Below, piece after piece: positions 7,841 to 16,124 of a stretch of 58,905 nt of DNA (positions are counted from its first letter, which is position 1; each line of letters starts with the position of its first letter). Source of the stretch: a virus; IMG/VR virus record IMGVR_UViG_3300045996_001882, positions 1 to 58,905 of that record; one strand, given 5' to 3'. The notes beneath the pieces are model-generated. The model did no database searches, was not told the origin of the DNA, and saw only the letters and a list, made by a program, of their open reading frames with translations. A program made the translations under genes and the position numbers.

Positions 7841-10626
7841 ACGTACTCCTCGTCCAGTGTGCGAATCGCATCCTTCAGGTTGACGATCGTCTGACGGAAT
7901 GCAACGGGGTTGGTCGGGTCGAGATTGCCGTCTACCTTCAGGGTCAAGTTCTCGATGTTCGTAGTACGTGTATTAGTGCTCGTATTGGATACACCAGCAG
8001 ACGTACTAGATACACCGACGTTACGAGCGAGTACGCTTGCCGGCATCGTCATCGGGTCGAGTTGTCCGGCAGCCACAATGTTCGTGGCGACACGGGCAAC
8101 CGTGTTCACGACCTGATCCTTGAGGTTATCCACACCGACGACGTAGCCCTGCATCGTGTACTCACCGAAGGCTCGGAACACTGTCGACGGTGAGGCGATT
8201 CCCAGGGCAGACTTCGCACCGTTGATGACCGCGCTAGCTGCATCCTTGACCCGTCGAACAGCTTCGGTCACCATCGACGCAATACCATTGATCAGGCCAA
8301 TGATGACATTCTTGCCGGCAGACACTAGCCAGTTGGCGGCGTCACCCAGAGCGCCGATGATTCGACCGGGCAGAGAACCCACCAGGTTCATGACGTTGTT
8401 GACACCATCTCTGACTGAACCGCTGACCGAATCCCACACCCCTCGGAACCAGCTGATGATCGGGTCGAACACCGAGTGGAAGATCTGCGAGACACGGTTC
8501 CACGCGTTGGACACCGCACCAGTCACCATCTCGACGGCGGCTGACGCAACACGCTGAAGATCAGCCCACAAAGCCGAGAACCACTCAGCCAAAGGATCGA
8601 AGACCGCGTGGAAGATCGTGACCAACTGGTTCCACTTCTCAGACACGAAGTTCACCGTGTTCGAGATGATCGTGGAAATCGTCTCGTAGAGGTAGTTCCA
8701 GATACCCGTGAACCATTCAGCCAGTGGATCCCAAATCGCGTGGAACAATTCGACGGTCTGTTGGAACCACGACTGAATCAAGATCCAGATCAACTCCACG
8801 ACCGTAGAAATCACGGTGTGGATAATGGTGAAGATTCCTGTGATGATCGTGATGATGGGAGTGAGTACCGTCGTAGCAGCCGAGACGATGTTACTCCACA
8901 CCGTGTTGAGGAAGTCACGGATAGCCGTCACCGGCACCATGATCGCGTTGCTCACCCGCGTGAACACGTCTGTGAAGAACGTGACAATGCTGTTCCACAC
9001 GCTGGTGATCGTGTCCGTGATCGAGGACCAGACCGACGAGAAGTACAGGACGATCCCGTCCCAAAGTCCCGTGAAGAAGTCAACGATCCCGTTCCAAATT
9101 GTGGCTGACGTGGAAGCGATCCACTCCCATGTTGCACTCAAGAACTCGACAATCTTGTCCCAGTTCATGATGATGATGGCTACCAGTGCGATCACCGCGG
9201 CAGCGATGGCCACATAGGGGTTCATCAACATCACCAGGTTGAGCGCTGCTTGGGCAACAGCTACAGCCTTCAGAACTCCGACCAGAATCGCCCCCACGAT
9301 GAGAAGCTGACTGATCGCATCGGCGTTCGCCGTGATGTACAGCGCCAAGCCCGCGATGATCGGGGCAAGGAATTCGATCACCGGCACCAAGTTGTCAGCC
9401 AAGGCCGCAGCCAAAGCCGCAACAGCGCTGACGATGATGGGCAAATACGGCCCGAGCGCATCGAGACCGCCTGTGATCAGGGTGCCGATCGCATCGCCAA
9501 CAGCGATCAACGCCCGTCCCAAGTTCGCCATGAACGTGGCGAATTCCTCAGTTGCTGTGAACTCGCGCAGTCGATCGAGCACCGAACCGAGGCCACCAGC
9601 AGCCGTCTCAGAGCCCGTGACAAGTGGCCCGAACACGTTGCCGACAATCGCCGCGATGTCGACGAGCAAGCCGCCCAGCTGACGCAAAGCATTGAGTCCG
9701 CCCAGGAGAACTTCCTCGAGTCGACCCGACTCGATGAACGACGCAGTCCATTCGCGGAAAGCATTCGCTGCTTCGAACGCCCCGCCCGTCAAACGCGCGA
9801 ATACCTCAGCGCCGGCATTTGCCAGATCGAGGAACGCCGCAGCGAGCGGGCCCAATGCGTTGCCGAGGTTGAACACGATAAGACGTGTGGCACGAAACAG
9901 GCCATTCACAGCCTCGACGTTTCGTCCCTCCGTCATCACGATGGCAAACCTGCGAGCGACGATGTTGACGGCTTCTGCCACACCGACGAGCCCGTCCCTC
10001 AGGACTGGGATGTAAGTCTCTGTCAAGCGCTGAAGAGCGGGGCCCAACCCGTTGAAGAAAGCTTCCTGCACAGCCTGCTGAACGGGCTTGAACGCCTTGG
10101 CCGACTCACGAACTGCCAGCGCGAATTCGCGAGCTGCCGGCGACAACTTCTTCAGGGCTTCTTCGACCGCAGCAGCGTCGGCCTCCAGGTCGACCATGAC
10201 CTCGAGAGCATCGCTGACTCCGCTGAGCGCCACCTTGAATGCAGCCATCGCCACACCCATCGCGGCGAATGCGCCCGGGAGAATGAGGGCAGCACCGGAT
10301 GCAGTAGTGAGCGCACTCCCCAGCGCAACAACTGCGGGAAGAGCACTACCGACCAGACCGAGAACACCGGCCATCTTGCCGAACGACGTGAGCAAACTCA
10401 GCAGACTCGAGCCGACCTTCTGCAGTGCTTCGCGCGACTGATTCGCCGATCGCGTGGCGGTCTTGCCCATCCTGTCGTGCTCATCGGCATTCTTGCGCAG
10501 ACCATCATCAAGATCCCTCAACTCTTCCTTGAAGGTGTTGATGTTGCCCCTGGCGCGCATGACGCCGTTCTCGTCATAGTCGATGATGATCTCGCCGTGA
10601 ACACTACCGATCCGGTGCTCAGCCAC
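7837..10626 (-). CDS. Tape measure protein
   Basis: 929 aa from the GTG at 10626; the frame stays open upstream, but this GTG overlaps the TAG of the T frame (TAGTG) and has AGAAGGGGGA before it. Residues about 10-80 are charged helix; 90-190 and 390-490 hold long hydrophobic stretches (LTSFGKMAGVLGLVGSALPA, IAGLALYITANADAI). Then comes a repeated W-containing module (AIWDPLAEWFTGIWN, AVFDPLAEWFSALWA, SVFDPIISWFRGVWD), about three near-copies in the C-terminal third. It sets tail length and is expelled on infection. Confidence 0.95.
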   Translation of the reverse strand: MAEHRIGSVHGEIIIDYDENGVMRARGNINTFKEELRDLDDGLRKNADEHDRMGKTATRSANQSREALQKVGSSLLSLLTSFGKMAGVLGLVGSALPAVVALGSALTTASGAALILPGAFAAMGVAMAAFKVALSGVSDALEVMVDLEADAAAVEEALKKLSPAAREFALAVRESAKAFKPVQQAVQEAFFNGLGPALQRLTETYIPVLRDGLVGVAEAVNIVARRFAIVMTEGRNVEAVNGLFRATRLIVFNLGNALGPLAAAFLDLANAGAEVFARLTGGAFEAANAFREWTASFIESGRLEEVLLGGLNALRQLGGLLVDIAAIVGNVFGPLVTGSETAAGGLGSVLDRLREFTATEEFATFMANLGRALIAVGDAIGTLITGGLDALGPYLPIIVSAVAALAAALADNLVPVIEFLAPIIAGLALYITANADAISQLLIVGAILVGVLKAVAVAQAALNLVMLMNPYVAIAAAVIALVAIIIMNWDKIVEFLSATWEWIASTSATIWNGIVDFFTGLWDGIVLYFSSVWSSITDTITSVWNSIVTFFTDVFTRVSNAIMVPVTAIRDFLNTVWSNIVSAATTVLTPIITIITGIFTIIHTVISTVVELIWILIQSWFQQTVELFHAIWDPLAEWFTGIWNYLYETISTIISNTVNFVSEKWNQLVTIFHAVFDPLAEWFSALWADLQRVASAAVEMVTGAVSNAWNRVSQIFHSVFDPIISWFRGVWDSVSGSVRDGVNNVMNLVGSLPGRIIGALGDAANWLVSAGKNVIIGLINGIASMVTEAVRRVKDAASAVINGAKSALGIASPSTVFRAFGEYTMQGYVVGVDNLKDQVVNTVARVATNIVAAGQLDPMTMPASVLARNVGVSSTSAGVSNTSTNTRTTNIENLTLKVDGNLDPTNPVAFRQTIVNLKDAIRTLDEEYV

Positions 10627-10923
10627 TACTTGTTCCCCCTTCTGCGCGTTGGTGCGGCGGGACTTGCGAATCTCCCAGGCATGGAGCCATCTTCGTCGAG
10701 CCACACCATGATGCGACGCTGCTCGGCTTCTTCCTTGCGCTTCTTGACATTCTTGGTGTGGTCAGAGACATCCGCCTCAAGCGAAGAACCGAACAAGAAC
10801 ACGGCTCGATCGAACAAAAAGGCTTCAACTGGATGCTCTAGTCCATACAAGTTGGAAGGGGGGAGGTGGTATGCCTGTGACATCCGCCACGCAGAGAAGA
10901 GATCAGTTGCTTTGCTCGCGAAA
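10626..10923 (-). CDS. Tail assembly chaperone T extension (expressed by frameshift as GT)
   Basis: The T frame is closed upstream by a TGA within ATCTGAGC, so the switch must occur between that point and the G stop. T is in +1 (or -2) relative to G. The UUU-C at 10923-10920 is a good +1 slip site, since tRNA-Phe can move from UUU to its better match UUC. The joined product would read LERF-ASKATDLFSAWRMSQ. DLFSAWRMSQAYHLPPSNLY is the characteristic T core. The TAG at 10628-10626 overlaps the tape measure GTG. Confidence 0.75.
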
Positions 10924-11430
10924 TCGCTCGAGCTTGCTCAGATCTCCCACCGCGTACGAGAGGATGTGGGCACGGTCCTCGAACGGGATGGTGTCGGTGT
11001 AGATCACACCGGCCACACGATCCTCGTAGTCGAGCGGAGTCTCCGTGCCGTCCTCGTGGCGAGTGACAGGTCGCTGAACGACCGGATCGAGGAGCATCGC
11101 TTCCGTCACTCGATCCATCAGGTTGTTCAGCTGCGTCATGGCCCCAGGCTTCTTCAGCAGGCTGTTCACGTCGATCTCGGCGTTCGCCGCCACCGGCTTG
11201 TCCTGCTGCACCTTCTTGCCCTTGACGCGCTTGATGTGCTTCTCCTCGACGAGGGCAGACAGGGTATCGACACTGTCGATTGCGCCCGCCTCGAGCAGCT
11301 TGTCGACCCCGGGAGCCTTCACCAGGATGGTCGAACCGCTGGGCACAGTGATCTCCCGCTGAGCGGGACCACCCCACGTGTGTCCACGCGAGATGTTGGA
11401 AAGCTTCTCAGAATCGTTGATGGGTGGCAT
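10903..11430 (-). CDS. Tail assembly chaperone G
   Basis: 175 aa, starting MPPINDSEKLSNISRGHTWG. It sits between the major tail gene and the tape measure gene, where the G/GT chaperones always lie. The last codons (ERFREQSN, TGA at 10905-10903) overlap an open +1 frame that encodes a typical T extension, so a fraction of product should be a GT fusion. The chaperone coats the tape measure protein during tail assembly and is absent from the virion in known systems. Confidence 0.85.
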   Translation of the reverse strand: MPPINDSEKLSNISRGHTWGGPAQREITVPSGSTILVKAPGVDKLLEAGAIDSVDTLSALVEEKHIKRVKGKKVQQDKPVAANAEIDVNSLLKKPGAMTQLNNLMDRVTEAMLLDPVVQRPVTRHEDGTETPLDYEDRVAGVIYTDTIPFEDRAHILSYAVGDLSKLERFREQSN

Positions 11431-11470
11431 CCCAGTGCTCCTAATACCCGTTGACTGATGTTGGTGTGGA

Positions 11471-12316
11471 TCAGGCCGTCGTGGTCTTGCTGACCTTGCT
11501 CGACCAAGCGCCGGGCATGCCCGACTTCTTCGCGCGAACCCGGTAGTCGTACGCGGTTGCCGCCGTGAGGCCGGTCTGCGTGACCGTCTCGGTACCGGTC
11601 GGGACCGTTGCCGGCGTACCCGCGGCGAATGCCGAATCCGGGGCGGACGTCAGCTTGCGCTGGATGTCGTAGCCCTCGTTCTCGCCTACGACCTCGTCCC
11701 AGGTGAGAACCTGCGTGTTCGCCGTCGTCGCCCCAGCCGTGAGGTTGGACACCATGGTCGGCGGCATCGGGATTGCCGTCACCTCGTCGTTCGAGACGAA
11801 GTCGTACACGACACCGTAGAGGTTCTCCGGATCCTCGGGCGTGTTCTCGTCGCCCATGAGGCAGCCGTAGCCCGTACCCGAGCAGCTCGTCAGGAAGAAC
11901 TGCTGGTCGCCGAACTCGCCGCCGATCGTGTCGGTGCACTTCGCTCGGTAGATGATCGCGTGCAGATCGCCGCCCGCGTCGTCGATGACCTGACCCTCGA
12001 TCATGAAGTACGGCCGACGGTTCGTGACCTTCTTGCGAAGACGACGAGACGCCACGAGTTCGGTGACAGAAGCACCGCTGAGAACCGCGTACGCGGGGAA
12101 GTCGATGCCGCCCGCCTCGATCTCCCAGGAAACCGTCGGCGCAGCCTCGTGCGAGGCCACTTCCTCGTCGTCGCCTCGAAGCGATTCCGAATCGCCGTTC
12201 TCCTCGAACGACAGAGTACGACCCACCGGCAGTCGAACGGGGACACCCAGCTCGGTGCAGGTCTGATCGGTGTACGGCGTCAGCACGAGCCGACGCAAGC
12301 CAAAGGGAAGCGCCAT
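11471..12316 (-). CDS. Major tail (tube) protein with C-terminal FN3/Ig-like domain
   Basis: 281 aa. The N-terminal ~185 residues (VRLPVGRTLSFEENGDSESL, WEIEAGGIDFPAYAVLSG, and a Cys-containing KCTDTIGGEFGDQQFFLTSC loop) fit a tail tube subunit. The C-terminal ~90 residues (LTWDEVVGENEGYDIQRKL, GLTAATAYDYRVRAKKSG) form one fibronectin-III-like domain that probably decorates the tail surface. Located just upstream of G/GT. Confidence 0.85.
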   Translation of the reverse strand: MALPFGLRRLVLTPYTDQTCTELGVPVRLPVGRTLSFEENGDSESLRGDDEEVASHEAAPTVSWEIEAGGIDFPAYAVLSGASVTELVASRRLRKKVTNRRPYFMIEGQVIDDAGGDLHAIIYRAKCTDTIGGEFGDQQFFLTSCSGTGYGCLMGDENTPEDPENLYGVVYDFVSNDEVTAIPMPPTMVSNLTAGATTANTQVLTWDEVVGENEGYDIQRKLTSAPDSAFAAGTPATVPTGTETVTQTGLTAATAYDYRVRAKKSGMPGAWSSKVSKTTTA

Positions 12317-12498
12317 CAGTTCCTCTTCTCTACTTTCGCGAACCTTCGCGTGGTGAATTCACCGGTCTTGAGATTGAACCGATGAACGACGACCTCGCCG
12401 GGATTGTGCAGACAGAAACGGGAATTGCAAGCGATCTCAACGCAGTCTTCATCGATCACCACACCGTGCAGCTTCGCTTCACATCGCAGCTCGGTCAT
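12316..12498 (-). CDS. Small cysteine-containing protein
   Basis: 60 aa with four Cys in the first 35 residues (LRCEAKL, DEDCVEIACNSRFCLHN), a possible zinc site, and a basic tail RRFAKVEKRN. It shares a base with the major tail start downstream and overlaps the tail terminator end upstream, so it is translated within the head-tail operon. Function unknown. Confidence 0.65.
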   Translation of the reverse strand: MTELRCEAKLHGVVIDEDCVEIACNSRFCLHNPGEVVVHRFNLKTGEFTTRRFAKVEKRN

Positions 12499-12899
12499 GA
12501 CACCCCCGAGCCAGTCAGAACGAAGGAGGCGTACCTCGTGAACGTGTTCGCTTCGTCATCACTCAGGTCCTCCGAATAGCCCTCCCAGTTGACCTGTGAG
12601 AGCCAACCGCTCGTTTCCGGTGTTGCGATACCGGCGAGGTCGATCAGGGCGTCACGGACGTGTTTGAGGCACCGGTTGATCCGACTGTAGTCACCCTTCT
12701 TGTCGTGAACCCACACCTGAAGTGATCGTCGGTTGATCGGGCCGAGGCCCGGGTCGGTGTTACCCCACCGAAGGACGATGAACGGCTTTGCGCCAGGAGT
12801 GTCCACATCGTGCGTGATGTAGATCCGGTTCAAGGTGATGCCCTCAGCGTTCAAGCCCGGGTCAGTGCCCAGCAGAGTGCGAATCAAGGTCGTCGCCAT
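12495..12899 (-). CDS. Tail terminator protein
   Basis: 134 aa from ATG at 12899 (MATTLIRTLLGTDPGLNAEG), which overlaps the TGA of the upstream gene (TGATG). Position directly before the tail tube region, and the sequence RRSLQVWVHDKKGDYSRINRCLKHVRDAL, fit the lambda gpU / SPP1 gp17 class that caps the tail tube and joins it to the head. Confidence 0.7.
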   Translation of the reverse strand: MATTLIRTLLGTDPGLNAEGITLNRIYITHDVDTPGAKPFIVLRWGNTDPGLGPINRRSLQVWVHDKKGDYSRINRCLKHVRDALIDLAGIATPETSGWLSQVNWEGYSEDLSDDEANTFTRYASFVLTGSGVS

Positions 12900-13252
12900 C
12901 AGTCGAACACCTCCTCGAGCATTTGCCTCAGTCGGGGAACCACAGAGTTCATCACGGGGCCGATGATCGCGTACTTTCCTGACCATCGAACTTCAAGCCA
13001 AATGTTGTACGGCATCGACCCGAAGAACACCAGTGAAGTTGAAGACGCACTCTGGTAAACCCGGAACCGGAGACCTTGACGAGCGTTGCCCGTACGGTCA
13101 GTCCATCTCGCACCAGATTGCATCTCAGACTTCCCCTGAAGTCCCCAATATTGCAGGATATCCCTGATAGTCTCCCGGTGACGTTCATCGAGGTCACTCA
13201 ATCCCACGCTGAGGGAATCGGATTTCACTACCGCTCTAGCTCTGGAAGCCAC
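12899..13252 (-). CDS. Head-tail connector / neck protein (HK97 gp10-like)
   Basis: 117 aa. SGARWTDRTGNARQGL and the later WLEVRWSGKYAIIGPVMNSV match the usual pattern of HK97 gp10-like neck proteins (W-x-x-x-T-G-x-x-R, then Y-x-x-x-LE). It sits between stopper and terminator genes. A role in joining the connector to the tail is inferred from gene order. Confidence 0.65.
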   Translation of the reverse strand: MASRARAVVKSDSLSVGLSDLDERHRETIRDILQYWGLQGKSEMQSGARWTDRTGNARQGLRFRVYQSASSTSLVFFGSMPYNIWLEVRWSGKYAIIGPVMNSVVPRLRQMLEEVFD

Positions 13253-13622
13253 GGCGAGTCACCAAGCCTTTGACCTCGTAGCCGTTGTGCGGGACGATCT
13301 CGATGATCTCGTACCGCGCACCGTTCGAGTCGAGCCAGTAGTCGTAGATCTGCATCTCACAGTCCCACTCACCGAGGAGCGTGAAATCCACGATGCGCTC
13401 CACACCGTCCGCCGAACGCACCGGCCGAGTGCTGTCAGACATCGTGATCAGTTTGAAGACCTGCGGCTCACGCGGTTCTCCGTCGATCCAGTCAGTACCG
13501 CCCGATCCGGTGCGTTCACGCACTTGAGGTATGAGGACGATCGTGCTGGGATCCCAGGCGATGAACTCTTTCGTGAGCCGCCTTTGAAGCTGAAGTTCAA
13601 GCGTGATCGCGGGAGTCGTCAT
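13236..13622 (-). CDS. Head-to-tail stopper
   Basis: 128 aa from ATG at 13622 (MTTPAITLELQLQRRLTKEF), with AGGGGG 5 nt upstream; the longer open frame has no better start. Beta-rich, with EREVIDF-like and ARYEIIEIVPHNGYEVKGLV segments as in SPP1 gp16-type stoppers. It ends inside the next gene (17-bp overlap). Closes the portal channel in known systems. Confidence 0.6.
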   Translation of the reverse strand: MTTPAITLELQLQRRLTKEFIAWDPSTIVLIPQVRERTGSGGTDWIDGEPREPQVFKLITMSDSTRPVRSADGVERIVDFTLLGEWDCEMQIYDYWLDSNGARYEIIEIVPHNGYEVKGLVTRRGFQS

Positions 13623-13630
13623 GCTACCCC

Positions 13631-13945
13631 CTAAGCCTGCGGGCGAGTGATCCGCCGAATGGTCGTTCTGCGCGCGGTCAATGCTGCTTCTTCGCTGGCA
13701 GCCTGATTGCGGTAGTATTCGGCCAACTTGAGCGAGTTGTCGAAGATGGTGCCGAGTGATCGCGACGAACCTGCCTCGCTCACGTTCACCAGCGTGTGGG
13801 ATCGAGCCGCAACTGATTCCCACGTGAACTGCACGGCCTCGTTCATCGAGTCCGCTCGATCGATGATCTCGCCCAACTGCTCATCGGTCAAACCCACATC
13901 GCCGATGATGCCCCTGAGCTCGTCGATTTCCTCCTGGCTAGCCAC
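13631..13945 (-). CDS. Head-to-tail adaptor candidate
   Basis: 104 aa, helical and acidic at the N-terminus (EEIDELRGIIGDVGLTDEQLG), then SLKLAEYYRNQAASEEA, ending in a basic tail. The D-x-x-LG-x-I-ID pattern and position after the capsid genes fit the HK97 gp6-like adaptor. Upstream is a 110-nt gap holding a long inverted repeat (13973-14047). Confidence 0.6.
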   Translation of the reverse strand: MASQEEIDELRGIIGDVGLTDEQLGEIIDRADSMNEAVQFTWESVAARSHTLVNVSEAGSSRSLGTIFDNSLKLAEYYRNQAASEEAALTARRTTIRRITRPQA

Positions 13946-13972
13946 CGAGCCTCCCGACGTGCGTAGTCCGAA

Positions 13973-14047
13973 TCAACACAGCGGCGTCATCACATGCACG
14001 AGCACGTTTGGGGCGCTCACAGACACGCTCAGACGCCGCTGTGTTGA
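13973..14047. other. 16-bp perfect inverted repeat between head genes
   Basis: TCAACACAGCGGCGTC at 13973-13988 is the exact reverse complement of 14032-14047, around a 43-nt loop. It fills the only sizeable gap (13946-14055) in the head-tail operon. There is no U-tract, so it is not a classical terminator; an RNA stabiliser, processing site or attenuator is possible. Confidence 0.9.
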
Positions 14048-14055
14048 CCTGGGAA

Positions 14056-14442
14056 TCACGCGACGTTGTCGTCCTCGCCGAACTCGGCATCGTCCGCCTC
14101 GAGTCGAGCCACGAGCTCACTCTTCTTGCCCGAGGTGGAGTACCGCGTGGCAGCCTCGTCGGCTGGCATCCCGTCGTCGCCGGCGACCATCGCCTCGTGC
14201 CGCTTGGTGAGCTCCGTCTTCAGCATGTCGACGGTCCACTCACTGTACGGGGGGACCTCTTCGTTCTCTTCGAAGAACTCCTCCTCGTCCTCGTCGCCGA
14301 GCAGGAAGCGCCGGTGCTCGATCGCCTTCTGTTCGTCCTCGAGCTGCTGGACCACGCGGTCACGACCGATGGAGATCAGGAAATCCCGATCCTCGTCGGA
14401 GAGAGGAGCACTGTACTCCTTGCCCTTCACCAGAACAGACAT
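14056..14442 (-). CDS. SAP-like domain protein of head operon
   Basis: 128 aa and very acidic. N-terminal MSVLVKGKEYSAPLSDEDRD, then an EDEEEFFEENEE run, then a SAP/Rho-N-like helix-extension-helix (EWTVDMLKTELTKRHEA ... GKKSELVARLEADD). Such proteins lie directly after the major capsid gene in many actinophages and are often called head-tail connector or head protein. Possible DNA or capsid contact is inferred. Confidence 0.6.
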   Translation of the reverse strand: MSVLVKGKEYSAPLSDEDRDFLISIGRDRVVQQLEDEQKAIEHRRFLLGDEDEEEFFEENEEVPPYSEWTVDMLKTELTKRHEAMVAGDDGMPADEAATRYSTSGKKSELVARLEADDAEFGEDDNVA

Positions 14443-14455
14443 GAAGCTACTCCCC

Positions 14456-15595
14456 TCACAGGTAGTCGAAGTTGGCCGGCGGGGTGTAGGTGGTACCGGT
14501 CACGACCTGCATGACCGCCCCTGCACCGCGATGACGAACACCGAGGCCGAAGCCGCGGATGTACGCCGAGTCGATCAGCGGGTAGTCAGGGTTCGGGCCC
14601 TTCACCAGCCGCATCCCCTGAAGATCCGGGTTCACGTGCTGGCGCATGCCGATCGGGTTGCCGAGGTTCGCGACTCCGCCGGTGGCGAAGCAGAACAGGT
14701 ACCCGACCGGAATGTAGTCCTCCTCGATGATCAGCGCGTCACCGTAGGAACCGATGACGTTGAACCCCTCGAGGGTCGCCGCCGGCTGAGCACCGAGCAG
14801 CAGCTGGTTCTGCGGCAGCAGCATCGCGTTCGTGCCGACCGACGGGATGAAGTCCCAATCGGCGTGCGTGGCGTCGACGGTGCCCGGGCTATCGGTACGA
14901 CCCGAGGCCGAACGGAAGGACCGGATGCGCGGCGACTGCGCCTTGTTCACCATCACGACGATGCGGTAACCGAGCGCCTTGGTGTAGCCGTGCTCGGTGA
15001 CCTGCTCGATCAGGAAGTCGAGATCCTCGGCGTCGAGCGTCGCGCCGTTCGTGGTGGTGTAGTGCGTGTGATTCGACGTGAACGTGTTCTGCCTCCACTT
15101 CGGCGGCGCCTCGCCCACACCGTTGTAGAAGGTGTAGACGTTGTACGGGTTCTTGTTGATGTTCGCGGTGGTGTTCGTGTTGTCGAAGATCCGCTTCATC
15201 ACCGCGTTGAACACCAGCTCGTTGTCCGCCTCGATCGCGGCGTTCTGGATCGAGTCGACCTGCTGAGCGGTCGCGTCGGCCAGGAACATCCACGTGAACC
15301 GAGCGGCGAGGTCGTACCAGTCGAACGGGTAACCGATCGAGTACGAACCCAGCCCGGTGCGAACACCCTTCGGACGACCGAACTCGGACGCCTTCTCGAA
15401 CTTCGTGCCCTGACCGAGGATCGGGACCTCTTCGATCGGATCCACGACGCCGAACGTCAGGAAGTTCACGAGAGCCGAACGCTCAGCGTTGTACGACTCC
15501 AGAACAGCCTGGTAGTCGACCCACAGCCCGTTGAGATCGCGGCCATCCTTCGTCGTGGTGACGAGATCGGCCTTCTGGTTGTAACCCTGAGGCAT
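14456..15595 (-). CDS. Major capsid protein
   Basis: 379 aa, starting MPQGYNQKADLVTTTKDG. Preceded (upstream in transcription) by decoration and scaffold genes and followed by connector genes, the usual capsid location. Features fit the HK97 fold: an N-terminal arm, a long central helix (DSIQNAAIEADNELVFNAVM), a beta-rich P-domain-like region, and a C-terminal GFGLGVRHRGAGAVMQV. No N-terminal prohead delta domain is evident, consistent with a separate scaffold gene. A hairpin (15613-15635) sits just before its ribosome site. Confidence 0.9.
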   Translation of the reverse strand: MPQGYNQKADLVTTTKDGRDLNGLWVDYQAVLESYNAERSALVNFLTFGVVDPIEEVPILGQGTKFEKASEFGRPKGVRTGLGSYSIGYPFDWYDLAARFTWMFLADATAQQVDSIQNAAIEADNELVFNAVMKRIFDNTNTTANINKNPYNVYTFYNGVGEAPPKWRQNTFTSNHTHYTTTNGATLDAEDLDFLIEQVTEHGYTKALGYRIVVMVNKAQSPRIRSFRSASGRTDSPGTVDATHADWDFIPSVGTNAMLLPQNQLLLGAQPAATLEGFNVIGSYGDALIIEEDYIPVGYLFCFATGGVANLGNPIGMRQHVNPDLQGMRLVKGPNPDYPLIDSAYIRGFGLGVRHRGAGAVMQVVTGTTYTPPANFDYL

Positions 15596-15612
15596 GTTGA
15601 GAACCTCTTTCC

Positions 15613-15635
15613 CACACGTCCGTTAGGACTGTGTG
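15613..15635. other. Hairpin before the major capsid gene
   Basis: CACACGTCC / GGACTGTGTG pair around a 4-nt loop with one bulge, in the 41-nt gap before the capsid start. It may set the stoichiometry of capsid against decoration protein by stabilising or attenuating the message. Confidence 0.5.
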
Positions 15636-15636
15636 A

Positions 15637-16080
15637 TCAGGCCGCTGCTTCCGCACCGGGGACGACGCGGACGATGAGCCGGGTGGCTTCCACCGTGTGG
15701 CCGATGCGACCGTTGGCCGCGCCGGGAGCGGTCGTGCCGTACGTGCCGTCCGCGTTGGAGGTGTAGACGGTGCCGGCGGTGGCAGCCGTTCCGTTCGCCG
15801 CGGTGAACTCCACGATCTCACCGGCGGTCATGACGTCCACGATCTCGCCGACCTTCGTCGGCTCCTGCAGGCAGATGATGCCCACCAGACCGCCGATCGC
15901 GGTCCCAGCGTTGAGCGGGGTGCCGATCACCACACGGCCGTTCGCGTCGAGCGACACAGCCTTGATCTTGCCGAGATCAGCGTGCGAGTAGTCCGGCGCG
16001 TTGGACGTGTAGCCGTAGTTCGCGAGCAGAGGTGCGCGGAAACCGCCCACCATCGGGTCGTACTTGTCGATGCGAGGCAT
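15637..16080 (-). CDS. Capsid decoration-like protein
   Basis: 147 aa, starting MPRIDKYDPMVGGFRAPLLA. The body is a small beta-barrel type with GIICLQEPTKVGEIVDVMTAGEI, A/T/G-rich repeats (AANGTAATAGTVYTS) and IGHTVEATRLIVRVVPG. Genes of this type directly before the major capsid gene are usually capsid decoration or stabilisation proteins. Function is inferred from position and composition. Confidence 0.6.
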   Translation of the reverse strand: MPRIDKYDPMVGGFRAPLLANYGYTSNAPDYSHADLGKIKAVSLDANGRVVIGTPLNAGTAIGGLVGIICLQEPTKVGEIVDVMTAGEIVEFTAANGTAATAGTVYTSNADGTYGTTAPGAANGRIGHTVEATRLIVRVVPGAEAAA

Positions 16081-16124
16081 CTGTCGTTGTCCTTCCTGAG
16101 ACGACGTGTGGAACGAGGTGTTGC

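Noticed and set aside
9250-11454. 734-aa plus-strand open frame opposite the tape measure and chaperone genes
   Set aside because: It is antisense to well-supported genes, has no ribosome site, and reads like reversed high-GC codons (Arg, Glu, His, Gln-rich).
13938-14120. 60-aa minus-strand ORF across the head-operon gap
   Set aside because: It begins inside a coding gene in another frame, has no ribosome site, and its content is produced by the inverted repeat.
14066-15766. 566-aa plus-strand open frame opposite the capsid genes
   Set aside because: Same reason: antisense to the major capsid gene, with Arg/Val-rich shadow composition.
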